64,000 bases of DNA, from NCBI GenBank assembly GCA_022457155.1, contig JAJGOT010000220.1, positions 1,088,501 to 1,152,500 on the forward strand, given 5' to 3'. Positions 48,746 to 61,831 of this stretch are shown in pieces; positions within the stretch are counted from its first letter, which is position 1, and each line of letters begins with the position of its first letter. The stretch is from Cladopsammia gracilis. Lineage: Eukaryota; Cnidaria; Anthozoa; Scleractinia; Dendrophylliidae. The translations under genes were made by a program, and so were the position numbers. A model generated the notes under the pieces. It searched no databases and was not told the DNA's origin. It worked only from the letters and a program-made list of their open reading frames with translations.

Positions 48746-48978
48746 GTAAGTAATACAATTTCCTGTTTGCGGTTACAAACATGTATCGCAAGACGTTTTC
48801 AGAATAGACCTTATCACGGTTTTTCCAAAATTTTATATGGGCCTGATAGCAATAATCCATCGACACTGCTGGGAAAAGCGTCTCAAAATTAGTAAAATGG
48901 CCGAGTTTAAAAGCGATATCTTTTAAAATAATGGAGATATAGCTCCGCAAAGTCGGCAAATTTCACAGACGTTTGTAT

Positions 48979-49029
48979 CGCGCGGCCAAATATCTTGCCT
49001 ACCGGTAGGCAAGAAATTTGGCCGCGCGG
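48979..49029. repeat. 25 bp-armed GC-rich palindrome
   Basis: CGCGCGGCCAAATATCTTGC runs into CTACCGGTAG and back through GCAAGAAATTTGGCCGCGCG, with one mismatch and no loop. It would form a strong cruciform or RNA hairpin. Confidence 0.7.
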
Positions 49030-52000
49030 ATCTGGATCAGTAAAATCCTGTACAAGATAAACTAGTAGATTCCATTGGAAAGTGAAGTGCTGCGAGTAAA
49101 GCTTATTGCAGAAGAAGACTTGTTTGGAGATATCTCGTTAATTGCATGTACTTTAGATAGTGAACAGATGAGCGACTTGATCTATTTTGCCATTGGATTA
49201 ACTTTGCTAATATATATGCCGTTCGAACGGCAAAACCGCACGGCTACTGAACGGATGAACGCGAAGTATGAATAAAGCCGTTTCTGATGGCTCAAAACGG
49301 GAAAGTTTGCAGAGATTAGCGACCTTTAATTCTCTCTCAATGTAATGTGCGACTCTGATGAAGATAACGAATGGAAAGCAGAACTATCGACTATGGTCTA
49401 AGTAGAATTTCGAGGCGACTGGAGGCGTTGGAGCGATTTTACCGCCGATTTCCTTCGGTGGATCCGATCGGCTCGATGAGCGGAGTGCTGTCTCTTTCAG
49501 AGGGAGGACTGAAACAGTTGAAATAAAAATCGCTGGAATCGCGAATCGACCGCAAAACCACTCACTGAGACACAAGTAAACACACAAAGAAGTTCAGATG
49601 AACCAGTTTTATTCAAATATCGTTCCTAATTTTACGCTCAAGCTCGAAGTGAATTTTCCCAATACAAATCCTTATAATTTCGCTATTACGCCATTTACCA
49701 CGACGTTTATCACTTGAGCTTAGGCTACCTGTGCTGCCAGATGGTACGTTGTGACAAAAGGCAGTATCCTCTCGTGACCTTTTTTCTTTTGTGTAAGTGC
49801 CGATTGTCTAGAGGCAAAGACACCTTGATGTTTTCTGGGTAACCCCGTGATTTGAGGCGTTGTTTGAATCTTAAAACGCTCTCTTCAAATGTTTTCTTTT
49901 TTATGAAGAGTTAGTTCTAAGCAATCTTATTGCTTTCGCCTTTAATGAATCCATATTTTACGCCTGGTGGGTCAGGCGTGAGACGATGTGTCTGTACTGA
50001 AAGGTCTCGGTCGGCTTGTAGTGAGTGTTGATATCCAAGATGGAATCTTTTGTGAATCTTTTCCCATTATTAAAACACTGTGGTGACAATCTAGTTAAAT
50101 GCTGTTTTCTTTTGTTTTTTTAATTTTTCTCGATTTTTTTTTTCCTACTAACTCGAAATCCAACTCGAAGTCCAACTCGAAGTCCAACTCGAACTCCAAC
50201 TCGAACTCGAACTCGAAGTCCAACTCGAGGTATCATTACTACTGAACCTACCTGCCATGATCTATCAAGAAACGAAACATAATTATTATCAATTCGCTGT
50301 TCTGACTCAAATGAGTTCAAATTTTATATTCAAGTTCCGATGAATTTCATTGCATTCTCAAATGCTCGTTCATTTGGCTCGGATGGCTTTATGCCGGTGG
50401 ATTTTCAAGATCAGTTGCTTATACGCGCCACACTGTGAAAGAAATTTCCGGGAAAGTTTAAAATTTTACAAGATTTTGGTCTATTCTCTTGCCAAATAAT
50501 GCCATTTCAATGTAATCGATTTTTGTAACAGTTAGCGTAAACTTCGAGTTCTACGAAGGGTTCGAGTTTAATCAATTTTTGCATAACCGGAATTCAATTG
50601 GATAAAAATGTACGACGATGAGTCGTGCACTTGTAATAAGCTGAGCGTGCAAGGCCTAGCCGTGTGGTTTTAACGCAATGAGAAGTTCGTAGACAATATA
50701 ATAATTAAGGCCTTTAAAAATCAGTTGAAATCATTAATTCAAATGGATGGACTCAATACCTATTTAGTTTACTCTTAATTCAAAAGATAAATAGTATTGA
50801 AATATTTATGAAGAGGAATTTAACCGTTGCAACCCCTTAAAACTGTACTTATCTATATCCTTGGTACACTGTATTAATTTTTTCTAAATAGGTTTTTAGA
50901 AGACTTACCTTCTACATGCAGCTGAAAAAGCTAGGCTTAAACGTAACAGTCGCTAGACTGTCAAAAATGCCAACGGAGGTTTTAGCGAGCTCCACGCAGC
51001 TATAAAGCGTAGCGAATACAAGCTAAAATTACAGCCTTTACTGAGACACTTACGATACGACCAAAAACAGATCGCTGCATTCACCCCTCTCATAAAATAG
51101 AAGTCTGTATACAGGTGAACATTTCAAGTTCGTTTACCAACAGGTTGCAACTGAACTGACTGAAAATTCTAAAAACTGACAGGAATCTTCTGCGACACCA
51201 CCTTTCAACAACCTTGACGGGCTTTTTTAATTTCGTTCCTATTACAAATTAAGTTATCGTCTCTTTCGTAGAAAAATACGTAAGCATTGGGAACATCAAA
51301 CTTTAAGAGGGTATAAAGGAAAAGTAACACACATCTGAACAGCGCCACCATTTTGGACGGCAATCTATCCGTTCCGACGTTAATCGCGTAACTCTTTCCT
51401 CCTTTCCGGTTCTAGATTTTTCTGTTCGTGAAATGACCAGATTTTTTCCGGATACATAATTGATACTATCCATTAGATTATTACAATGGAACTCAATTCA
51501 TTCTATAGGTGTCAGAACATTCACTGAAGCGTGATGCTTGAAGTTGTTTCTCGCGGAGAATTTGCCTGTAAAGAGCTGTAAACCCGGCGCAGCTTTTTCT
51601 CGACAGCTACAGTGAGCTTACTTAACCATTTTGTAAACAAGGCCAAACACACGACAAATTAATCTAGCACTGCTAAATGAGGGTGCTAATGGGGGTACCC
51701 AATTGTCAGTTAACTACTATTTTTTCGGCCAATTGTCAGTTAACAAGAGGCTACACTGGTAGCCTATACTCATGCGCTTGTATAAGAAAGTTTTTTTTTT
51801 TCTTTTTTAACTGGGTCACGCTGTCGGAAATCGGTTCATTTCAATATTTTCATTCATTGATCTTATCAAGTGATTTAGCTTGACAAGTAGGAAATTACGT
51901 ATATCAGTAAGGCTTTTAAATTTGCAAAGTTAAGATAAGGTTACTTTAAAGGCCATGAGAATGACCAGAGTGAATGCGTTTTCGGGATTGGACTTAGAAC

Positions 52001-52744
52001 AGCCGCTTTACGAAAATTATTCGACATTAGATTCTCATACAAAAACCATAATTTCTCACCTGTCAAGATAGCTTCCAAAACCGTAATAAGGATCGTCAGT
52101 ATTAAAGATGTCTGTTTGATACAGGATCGTACACAGAGAGTATGGGAAGGAAAAAAATTCGAAACTCACTGATGCTTGTGTCCAATAAAATACGGTGTGT
52201 CCGCTTACTGTGGAGTCACCCCTGGGTCAACCCGCGTTCGCGTGCTAGGACAAAATGACGAAACAAAATACACACCATACTACCATCACTTGTCGCACTT
52301 CCCATTAGAAAAGGTAGCTCCATTTCCAACTGAGCCTTTGTAACAGCTTTCCCGTCGATCTTCTCTAATCGGAACAACTTTAAATCAAACTCACCGAGTC
52401 CAAACTTTCCGCTTATTGTTTGATTATATGTCCATTGAATTGTGCTTTGTCATGTCAAACGGTATGCGACTTATGTGTCATTCGAATGCCGATCCTTTGT
52501 CATCATCTCGATAAAAACTCAGAATAACTTTGACCACGCCACTCGACGCCATCACGGAGATCAAGGTCAACGCTCTACGACCCTGGTACCTTTCGCATAT
52601 AATATCGGTTAATATGTCACCTGGTCACGCAGCGAGGCAGGTAAAAGTCACAAAATAGCTTTGCTGTTAGGAAAAAACTATGTTGCTTTTATTAACAACA
52701 ACAATCGTTAATTTAGTATAATTAATAGAATGTCACTTCACTGT

Positions 52745-53009
52745 TACCGTATTTTCTCGATTAAACGCCGGGCCCCGAATAAACGCCGGGTATAATTAAG
52801 GAAGTTGTAAGTAAGCTCCTCAAACGTTTGTTTGTGGTATAATAAACTTAAGATTTAAGGGCAAGGTACAAGGCTGCCAAGAAAAACGAATAATAACCCT
52901 TTCTTAAAAAATGGCGGGCGAGAAAAAACTGCTGATACAAAGAAACGCCGGGTCCACAAGGCCAAAATTGAAATAAACGCCGGGGGCATTTAATAGAGAA
53001 AATACGGTA
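52745..53009. mobile_element. TACCGTATTTTCTC-ended miniature element, copy in Helentron 2
   Basis: It sits at the same place in the second Helentron-like copy as the element at 29041-29305, so it inserted before the two copies separated. Confidence 0.65.
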
Positions 53010-53497
53010 ACTTTTCATTTATCAGTAAACTACTACTATATTTTTGGGCAATTGTCAGTTAACTGTTAACCCCATCAGCACCCTCTTAAATGCACTGGTA
53101 TTCTGAATTTCACTTTTGCCGGAACGCAATTGGCATGAAAACAAAACGGAAAAACTCGCGAGATAATAACGCCTTTTGTCACAACATTTCACCCACGACT
53201 GAAAAACCTTAAACAAATACTGATGAAAAATGGAGTTTCGTTCAAAACCAACCATTCCTGAAAACTATTTACAAAACGCCGCCTAACACATCATACAAGA
53301 CGTAAATCACTTAACGACACGACTCATAACAGCCAAACTTTGAAAGCTAATATAAATGCATCGCAACCGCAAAACCACATAGCGGAGTCGGTGCAGGCCT
53401 GTCATGAACCTCATTTCGATCTAAGGGAAACTAAAAAAGTGACCGCCAGGAGTGGTGCCCTGTTTATCCGCTCCAGACCCAATATTTTCTATACTAG

Positions 53498-54206
53498 TGT
53501 ATCCAAAAGATAGTAACTGCTGCGGTATATTTGTTGTAATAATGCTGTTTTATCATCTCGCTGGTATTACGGAATTTTGTCTTTCGTTTTTTGAGAGGAA
53601 GCAAAGCAAATGTAACCGGGATGAATCGACGAAAATTCCAGCTGATAAGACTAATTTTGTTTTGTAATTCACGCATCAAGTTCCTGCAATGTCTGTAGAA
53701 TATTGTTGAGTGAAGGACGCGTTGACCACGAGGAAGGTGCGAAAATTTAGGTTAATTACTGTGTTCGCGTCTCCCAAGCTCAGCTCAGGTTTCGCGTCCC
53801 CAAGCGCTCAGCTCAGTTCAGTCTCATCGACCGCTGTCGGAGTGATTTCAAAGTAAATTTGTCTTTTATTCCGTACAATCTTCGAAAATGTTTGCCATTC
53901 AACGGTCCTATCACCATGCCTCACAGTCCTCGCTCAACTCGTGGTAGTCTTCGACACTTCAGTTCCGATTTCGACTGGGACATGTTGGACCAAAATATTA
54001 CAAATCTCGCAGCCAACAGCTTGAAGCAGCAAGCGAGGCTCTTGTTCGTAGCGCAGTGCATTCTGGCCCAAAATGTGTTCGTGGCGCAGTGAATTCTGGT
54101 AAAAAGCGATCAAATCGAGATTTTTCCTAGCTTATATTTTTTTCTCATATATTTCTTTTAAATCCTGATTATGTTGCTGCTCACTCGCTACGCTCGTTCC
54201 GCAGCA
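53498..54206. mobile_element. 709 bp insertion unique to Helentron copy 2
   Basis: Copy 1 reads straight through TTCTATATAAGTGCGTCC, whereas copy 2 holds extra DNA between TTCTATA and TAAGTGCGTCC. It carries a frame of about 75 codons (53862-54092, MPHSPRSTRGSLRHFSSDFD in its middle) and ends in a TTGCTGC...GCAGCAA palindrome. Class is unknown; the two-base TA at each edge could be a target duplication. Confidence 0.45.
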
Positions 54207-55144
54207 ATAAGTGCGTCCATAGCAGACGTGACCGAAAAATGACCACGTGATCACCATTTTCCCGCCATTTTTCACGTCAAAATATATAAAACAGCAGACT
54301 TGATACTTTAGCTAACTACAAATCTTTCCGTTTCATTATGCAAGAGTAGGAACAGCAAAATACCATAAATTTTGATTTTCGTTCTATTTTCGAATACTGC
54401 TGGAGAGTTGAAAAAGAAATGGCTGATGGTGCGATGTCTGCTAAACATAGCTCAAATTGTCCTGGCATGGGGAAAGGCAGCTCTAGAGAAATGACCTGTT
54501 GTTACGGCCTCCTTCCATTAGATTCGGCAAATGTGAAGTTCAATGTTTGAATCGGGCCTTACTTTAAAGAATATTAAAGATTCAGTCACCATTTGTTGTG
54601 TCAATTGATATTTTGATAATTAATATTAATGTCTCATCTGATCAGATATAAAGTCATTGCACGTGACGTATTATCGATGTGGGCTTTTAATTGTTTTAAA
54701 ATTGCGGCAATCTATTGTATTTGATTTAGAAAGTCTTTTCAATTGTCAAATATCCCAACAGAAAATAGACAATGAATAACTGAAAATGCACTGTGTAAAT
54801 TGAACCAACAACACATTTTCATCGTCAATTAGCTAGCAAGGCGGGAAAAGTCTTTCACTTTCACTTCCCTAACATCAAAATTATTTACATTCACACTCGT
54901 GATTCTTTGTTACTCATAACTTTTTTTGACTTGCACCAACACGAATTTTCAAACCAAGTTCTCTCAATCTTCTCTATCCTGCCAATAACCATATCCAGTT
55001 GACTACTGCGCCTCGCATTTTCTACATAATGTCTGATTCTACAACGCCATCTTTACCATATTTATTTTATATTTATTTTAGATTCTTCTTTTTTTAACCT
55101 CATGTTTCAACGCATTAACGAGATGGCTTTAAGAGCCCTTTGAT

Positions 55145-56100
55145 TAAAATTTGAAATTTTGCCTTGTGTTTTTTCCGATCATGATTCTGTTGATTTAAGC
55201 CGCAATTTGCATAATTCATTTTCCCGTGGACCAGGACTTTGGAGGCTAAATTTAGAATTTGATGTTTGCGATATGATCTCAGAAATTATTAAGAAACATG
55301 CATTGTACTGGAAAGCATTTACTTTCATTCAAGCTTTGTGGGATTTTCTTAAAGAATCTATAAAATTAGTTGCTATAGATTTTGGTCGAAGTAAACAACG
55401 CGCAACTATAAATTCTTTGATCGAAGCTAAGCGGGCTCTTATTAAAGGAGATAGCTCAGCGAAAACCACCATAGAAACGCTTGAAAGAGAAATTCGGGCC
55501 ATTAATTTATCCCAAATGAGAGGAAGCCAAATTCGTAGCAGAGTCAAATGGCTTGAAGAAGGTGAAAAACCTACCAAATTCACGTGCTCAGAAAAATACT
55601 GTTCAATCTATTTATAACTCCGCCGGTGTTGAAGTCTTTTCACAAGATTCCGGCCCATTTCGATTTTTACCGTAATTTGTACTTGCAAGAACCTGTTAAT
55701 TTAACAGTCCAAACCGAATTTTTTAACAATCTTGTAAACAGATTAAGTGAGAGCGAAATTTTATCCTGCGAAGGATTTTTATCTTTGGCTGAAATTACCC
55801 ACGCAATGCGTGGACTTTCTTCAGGGAAAACCCCCGGTTCAGACGGATTACCTCAACAATTTTTCGCTAAATTCTGGGATCTTTTAGGCCCTATTCTGTT
55901 CGAAATTATAAATTTAGTTTGGAAAATAATTCTCTCAGTGATTCAATGCAAGGAAGCGTGACTACATTACTTTACAAGAAAGATGATAAGAAAAACCTCA
56001 AAAATTGGTGGCTCAGCCATTTCGCTACTCAATGTTGATAACAAAATTTGTTCAAAAGCTCTTACAAACAGACTTTCAAAATTGTTACCCTCGATTATTT
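55145..56100 (+). pseudogene. L1-like retrotransposon, continued after the insertion
   Basis: The frame resumes with FEILPCVFSDHDSVDL (the SDH motif near the end of the endonuclease), a coiled-coil-prone linker (IETLEREIRAINLSQMRG), RSRVKWLEEGEKPTKF, then AMRGLSSGKTPGSDGLPQQF (reverse transcriptase domain 0/1) and a decayed VTTLLYKKDDKKNLKNW / ISLLNVDNKICSKAL segment. Frameshifts lie near 55590 and 56010. Homology stops at about 56100, before the YxDD catalytic region, so the element is truncated and inactive. Removing the insertion at 47761-55144 restores a continuous frame across the junction. Confidence 0.78.
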
Positions 56101-56170
56101 TCACAATGGCACCGAGAACTCTCGGGACACTGTAAGGGACATAAGGAATGACATCACAACACAGTTGCAA

Positions 56171-56592
56171 ATTGCCCCCGGGGAGGGGGGGGGGGCTGGG
56201 ACTCTGAGACCCTTAACCTATACTAGACCATTTTAGCTGCATTTTGCAACCCTATTCTAGAATAAACACCGAAAAATCCTACCCTATCCTAGACCTTTTC
56301 TAGACTCACTATTTTGCAGAAACTTGTTCACTATCACAGTCTAAGATACCAGGGGTCAGTAAAAATGTCGTACAGCACACATTACCGATTTTTCCATTTG
56401 CCAGTAAACCTCATCTAGACTAAATTCTTCATGCAACTGATCAGTTTTGTGGAAAATGATACCCTATTCTAGACCAAACATTTCTGATTACTATACCCTA
56501 TCCCAGACTAAACTGCTTGAAAACCATACCCTTGACAGCGGCACATACCTATATAGCTCATATATGGGAGTACCCCCTCCCCTGGGCAAATT
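56171..56592. mobile_element. CCCCGGGGAGGGGG-ended element with CCTA(T/G)TCTAGAC repeats
   Basis: ATTGCCCCCGGGGAGGGGGG is mirrored by TACCCCCTCCCCTGGGCAAA. The interior repeats CCCTATTCTAGACC/CCTATCCTAGACC motifs. Confidence 0.6.
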
Positions 56593-56989
56593 GATTTCTC
56601 CCGAATGACCAAATAGAAATTTTCTGCTTTGTGGTGTCATCCGAATATTAATTTTGTGAAATACAACAGTCAAAGCTTGTGACTCTATAAATAATTTAGC
56701 TACTGGCAACTCATCATTCAATACCAGAAATGACTAAAGTAATCATGTGCAAACCAGAAAGGACTTTCAAGTGGACCAAACGACCGGAAATGAACTTTAT
56801 AAATAATCCCTTATGGACTAGACTTTCAAGTGACTCATGTAAACCGGAACTGACCTTGTATTATTGTAACCGGAAATGACTAGCTTTATAATGCAGGATG
56901 CCTTGTAACCGGAAATGACTAGCCTCTCAGGATAATATTGTAAACTTTAGGGATTTGTTATTGATGAATAAAACATTTTAAAACGAAAA

Positions 56990-57095
56990 AAAACACTTTT
57001 GTTTTGTTTAGCAGAGAAAACGGTTTGCAAAATCGTTTTTCCCTGCTTTTTTTCGTGGTTTGCTACTCAAGAGAGGTTTCACATTTCAGAAACAG
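56990..57095 (+). repeat. short relative of the L1-like element's 5' region
   Basis: GCAGAGAAAACGGTTT followed by CTGCTTTTTTTCGTGGTTTG and CTACTCAAGA matches the 46710-46785 start of the L1-like element with small changes. It is an isolated fragment. Confidence 0.5.
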
Positions 57096-60000
57096 TGAGC
57101 TTTTGTGGAATTTGTGCAGTCTAAATGCACTGTGCAGACGGTCGCGTAATAAGCTTACTGTTTTTGAGAATTGCTTAAATTGAAAAATAGCCTGGTCGTC
57201 AATCTTAATTCTAATTATTCTTGTGCTTCCGACCTTTCACCTAGTTAAGCTTATCATCATCGCTTTTGTTCAGAGAGCTCCGCTGTTAGGCTAAGCCTAT
57301 CTATATATATTAGAAAATAAATCGAAAAAGATCAGTTTTGAGAAATGTACATTAGGGTAAGCTTATATTTTATAGAGAGTTACAAGAACACAGGTCAATC
57401 AATACATGAACACTCGTTAATATTTACATGTACGTTTATACCTGCAAAGCTTTTCAATACGTGAAGGGGCCTTGTTTTCATGGCAGTTGCCTTTACCTGG
57501 AAATGCCTTGAACGTTTCAAACTGTCCAATGATACTGTACATTAAGCTTAAATACAGTTTTGTATTAAGCGCAATTGTATAACTCTGAGAAATATTATGT
57601 GGCTAAATGTAATTTAGGCAAAGTTAACCTCGAAGCAATTGTGGTCAGCAGTTTTCCAGCTATACTGGGGGTGGCCCATCGCCGCTAGCAGGGGCACCTC
57701 GTGACTCGTATACGCAGTTGCTTGCTTGCAGTTCTTCGCAAAGTGTTGTCGCAATAGCTTGCTGTTTGCCTACCTTTTCGTGCTGTGGTTTGTTCCCATC
57801 CCTCCCTCCCTTGCGAGGTAAGGGTTAGGTAAGTATTGGTTGGTAAGTATTCCACTGATTTGTTCAGTGTGACGGTGCCTGGTGGGGGCCGCTCGCAGGG
57901 TTGCCATGGATACCTCCTTTGCATGCTAGAGCATTGCCCGGCTCCACCAGCTTTGTAGGCACCAGCTCCCAAGCTCATCTATTGGTGATGAGTTTAAAAG
58001 TATTTAAAACAACAGCATTAAAGGGATGGTTTCACAGTATGGCGAATGTACACAGATTAAAATGCTTTATTTGCTTTCTTACCAATTTTATCAGTTAAAA
58101 AAACACTCACATTTACTACAATAATGACATACTATAATTAGTCCAAACAAAGTGAAGGATGACCAAAATTCACAGAAAATTTCAATGGATTACACCGACA
58201 AAGTCAACATTGAATAAAACCTTTGACCGGAAGGATTTATTCTAGGTTCTGGTGGCTTTCATGGCTCACATGGGTACAATATGTATGTGTAATCATCCAT
58301 TCAATCAGCTGACTGACTGTGGCATTTTCATGGGCAAATTTCCCACCAGAGTTATTTATTCACTTGTGATTGGTGTAAAAAGTGAAGTTAAATGGGTTAC
58401 ATCATAGCTTGCACGTGTGCCGAACCATGAAACCCTCCCTTTAAGTATAAATTAAGCTTAAATATGCAGATTGTATTGTGACTGGTCAGTATCAATAGAG
58501 GTTATAATTCAGCGAAAAGTTGTGTAATGCAGCTTTGTATTTTTACAAATCAGGTGAGGAAAAATAAAAACTGACGAGTAAAAATGCCCAGCCCCATTAC
58601 ACAACTTTCCACTGATTAAATTGTTTGTTGTACATGAACATGTTGTTTTTTATATAGTTCACCTATCATTACTACAACAATCATCTTTCCCACTTTTATG
58701 TTTTTGAATTTTTTTTAATGTTTTCCCTTTTCCTTTATGGGCAGCCTGTACTCTCTCTATATTTAACAGTAGTTTTTATATAATGTAAATCAATGTGGAG
58801 TACAAATAAAGTTGTTGTTTGTTGTTGTTAGCCTATGGTCAGACAAGTGTAATAACATGGCATATTTGACCTGTTGCTTATTTGTGCCGTCAAATGCTAT
58901 GTTGTGTAATATATAAAAATCATTATAGCTACTTTAGATTTTGGACTCCATACAGTATAAAATGCTGATACATTAATATACAGTTGTAAGACCAAAACTA
59001 TTTCTTGGTGCCTACAGTGGTGTGCAGCTGTGTGCTGACTATCTCTGAGTACCTATCTCTGATAGGTTTTCCATACAATTCATTTTCATAACATTACAGA
59101 TTAAAGATGTGAAGATGATCACAGTTATCCTGTGTGATTGTGGAAAATAGAATACTGTCAGAAAGAAGAAAATATGAGACATCTGAGTAGACTCAAAGGC
59201 CTAGAAGGACAGTTTTGCAGCAGATTGCTTGATAGATTAAGTCATAAATTAGGATGAAGTGACAGTTTTGGTCTTAGTCTGCATTTTATACCCAGTCAGC
59301 AGACTACACTTGATACTAATATGCACTTATGCCAGTCTGCAATCTTCAGTCCGAATTTTATAACATCCAAGATTGTAACTTGGTTGATCACTTAAAGACA
59401 GTAACCTTACATAAAAAACCCTGTTGGTCTTGATGAGTGGGATTGACACTTTGTACATTGTACTATGGAGTATTAAAAGTTAAAAAATATTGGTCACCTC
59501 TTTCTGCACATTCCAAAATAATGTACATACACTGTAATTGTGAATGGATTGCATCATTCCTTTTAAGCTCCCAATGTGAAATCAAATATTCTAATCAGTT
59601 AAAAGCAACACATGCTGAGTAATAAATAACGAGATGTACATGTAACTGTGGAGAGAGATGAGGTTGTTTTTCTAACACATGTGCAGTGGTGTAGGTTTAC
59701 ATAACAGCGTAACTCGAAAATTTAAGTATCAGTATAAAGTGCAAGCTAGGCAATTTTGGGTTCACAGAAATTCTCGTTACACTATTATTACTTGTATTGT
59801 TGTTCGTAGTATTTTAGAGTGTGAATATGCACCGAGACAAAAGCAAAATAATATTTATATGAGAGCTGTACATTGTTCTGTCTTGAAACTAAAAGGTACA
59901 TGTACACTATAAGGAGGATATTATACCGTCATTCCAGCATGCTTTGGGTAAAATTCCTGTGAATGACTTCTGATTAGAGTTTTATGTTGGTCACAGCAAA

Positions 60001-60844
60001 ATCTACAGTAAGATGAAATAAAACTGAATGATTAATGCTCATACCATAGAAAATTCAGAATTGTGAGAAAAGCGAGGGTCGATTTTGAACTAAAAGCAAC
60101 GTAACCATAAACAAACGCAGCAGGTCAGTTGCATGCCGAGTAGATGAGCTGAGTAGCTGTTGTTTTATATTTTTATTAGCGGGAATTATTTCACCAGCTC
60201 TGTTCACCGGTGTTAGATTCAATACAAATGTAAGTCAAACTGAAGGCAAGCAAATATAATATACAGATATTTCTTCTAATTTAAGCCAGCATTGTTTTGA
60301 AATGGCAAGAAGGTTTATTGATTCCATGAATCTGTGAAGAGATTTCAAGTGTCTAACATGCGATGCTGTTCGAGGATTTTGGCCCATCTGGGAATTTAAG
60401 CAACCTTAAATCAAACTGTAAACATAACCCGAAATGGGAAAATATTAATGTTCTGTAAAGGTGAATAGAATAAATAGGTTAATATTTATTGAAATATTTC
60501 TGCTATCACCAACTGACCTCCAACCTCAGCAGCGTCTGTGTAAAATGAGCCGCTTGCATGCCGCCGTCATTTGATAATATAGTTTGCTTGCGATGCATGC
60601 TGGGAAGATGGTAAAATCCTCCTTTTTAAAACTGCATTTTCAAGTCAGTTTTTATTCTTGAGGCAATGTTCATGTATATTATTCACATTGACCATACCCA
60701 TCTATTCACTGGTACATGTAATATTAAATAGTGGCTCTGAGGATAATAATATATTTAATGTAGCAGTGATGTGGGAGTATATGCTTCATATTTTCTCAAT
60801 TTGAAATACATAACATATTTAATTTTGTGATTTCTCTTCCCTAG
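57096..60844. other. largely non-coding stretch
   Basis: It includes a 300 bp GC-richer block (57660-57975, with GGTGGGGGCCGCTCGCAGG and GCATTGCCCGGCTCCACC) that looks like a dispersed repeat, and the hairpin at 58496. No RNA polymerase III boxes or tRNA fold could be confirmed there, and no exons were seen. Confidence 0.4.
58496..58620. repeat. AAAGTTGTGTAATAC hairpin element, copy 2
   Basis: A diverged relative of the hairpin at 26536-26630: AAAAGTTGTGTAATGCAGCT and the inverted CCCATTACACAACTTT. Confidence 0.6.
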
Positions 60845-60889
60845 TTAGAAATGGTATCATTCAAAGAGATTCAAGGAGAGCTTTTCATG
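60845..60889 (+). CDS. possible 45 bp micro-exon
   Basis: A pyrimidine-rich tract ending TTCCCTAG precedes 45 bases (15 codons, LEMVSFKEIQGELFM) followed by the donor GTAAGAG. Both splice signals are good and the length is a multiple of three, but no product can be assigned to so short a piece. Confidence 0.2.
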
Positions 60890-61831
60890 GTAAGAGAATA
60901 ATTGATGTTATATGTCCATACACATCAAGGCTGTTTTCTAACAGGAGCCTGGTAGTAATTTGGTACCTAAGTAACTGACATGGGCACCTACATGTACATG
61001 TACAATGTGTTAATATTTTGCTGCAGTACCAAACATTATTCAAATGGGATCCTTAGGTCTGATCTAAAATCAGTGTTTTAGTTGACTACTCTATGGAATA
61101 ACATAATTTGGTGTTGTTTTCTTTTGATGTAGACATAATTAATTTACCCTGCCAAGCATTCATGGTGAAATCTGATAAACTGACCTAAATTATGGTGCAC
61201 TGTGTATTTTCTTTAGTTAAATGTCCCTGATCTTTGTTTTAAACTTGGTCTTGTTAACCCAGAAAAATTTGAACCAGGTGTTTATTGAGAGACCATCATT
61301 TTATTCATTGTCCCCTGGTGATTGTTTTTTTTTTATCAGTTCTTCATTCTCAGAAACTCGTGGCTGTGTTTTATTGATATTCTCCGGAGAAATTGGATTG
61401 TGATCACTGCATTAATAGGAAACCTTTGATTTAAAGTCCATTTCTTGTCACTGGATTTTCCATACTCGTGTTTATTGTAAACTTAAAATCCTGGTTACAT
61501 GTACATGTATAAGCCCACCCGGTTATAGGCCCACAAAATTCTCCCAGTTATCTGGATGTACATGTAAGCTTCCACATCTCCACAACAATTCTTTACATGC
61601 ATGTAAAGAACATAAACTGACTGAAATAATTGAACAGTACTGTGTCACAATATTTTGAGCTTACCATCCTACAGTTGTGTATAAACTCTTAAAAATTTGT
61701 ATAAGCCCAGGGCCAACATGTATAACTGGGATTTTATGGTATTCTTTTCCTTTAAATTGTTATTAAAACGAGCTTTACATGTAGTTTCCACTAGGTTTTT
61801 CATAATGTAAAATCTAGTTATGCACAGGCAG

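Larger units (their letters stand above)
48422..50232. mobile_element. element with minisatellite terminal inverted repeats
   Basis: The left end (48422-48500) is an array of 6-12 bp units built from TCGAGT and TCGAGTTGGACT; the right end (50148-50232) is the inverted array of ACTCGA and CCAACTCGAAGT units. It interrupts the Helentron-like copy 2 after TATGAAC, and the host sequence resumes at GAACCTACCTGCCAT. It contains a partial pogo-like end (48526-48745) and a long perfect hairpin (48979-49029). Confidence 0.5.
47761..55144 (+). mobile_element. Helentron-like element, copy 2, inserted in an L1-like retrotransposon
   Basis: It has the same ends as copy 1 at 27790-30723 and long stretches of near-identity, but is 7.4 kb. 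The extra DNA is at 48400-52210, including an element with minisatellite ends, and at about 53498-54206. It splits the L1-like coding sequence at a run of T residues, and the flanks rejoin in frame as ...YDSFL/KFEILP... once it is removed. The junction shows no target duplication and fits a T-T insertion. Confidence 0.68.

Noticed and set aside
57685..57978. 97-residue minus-strand frame rich in Gly/Pro, and a possible tRNA-derived SINE in the same block
   Set aside because: There is no splice context or domain, and no convincing A and B boxes or tRNA fold.
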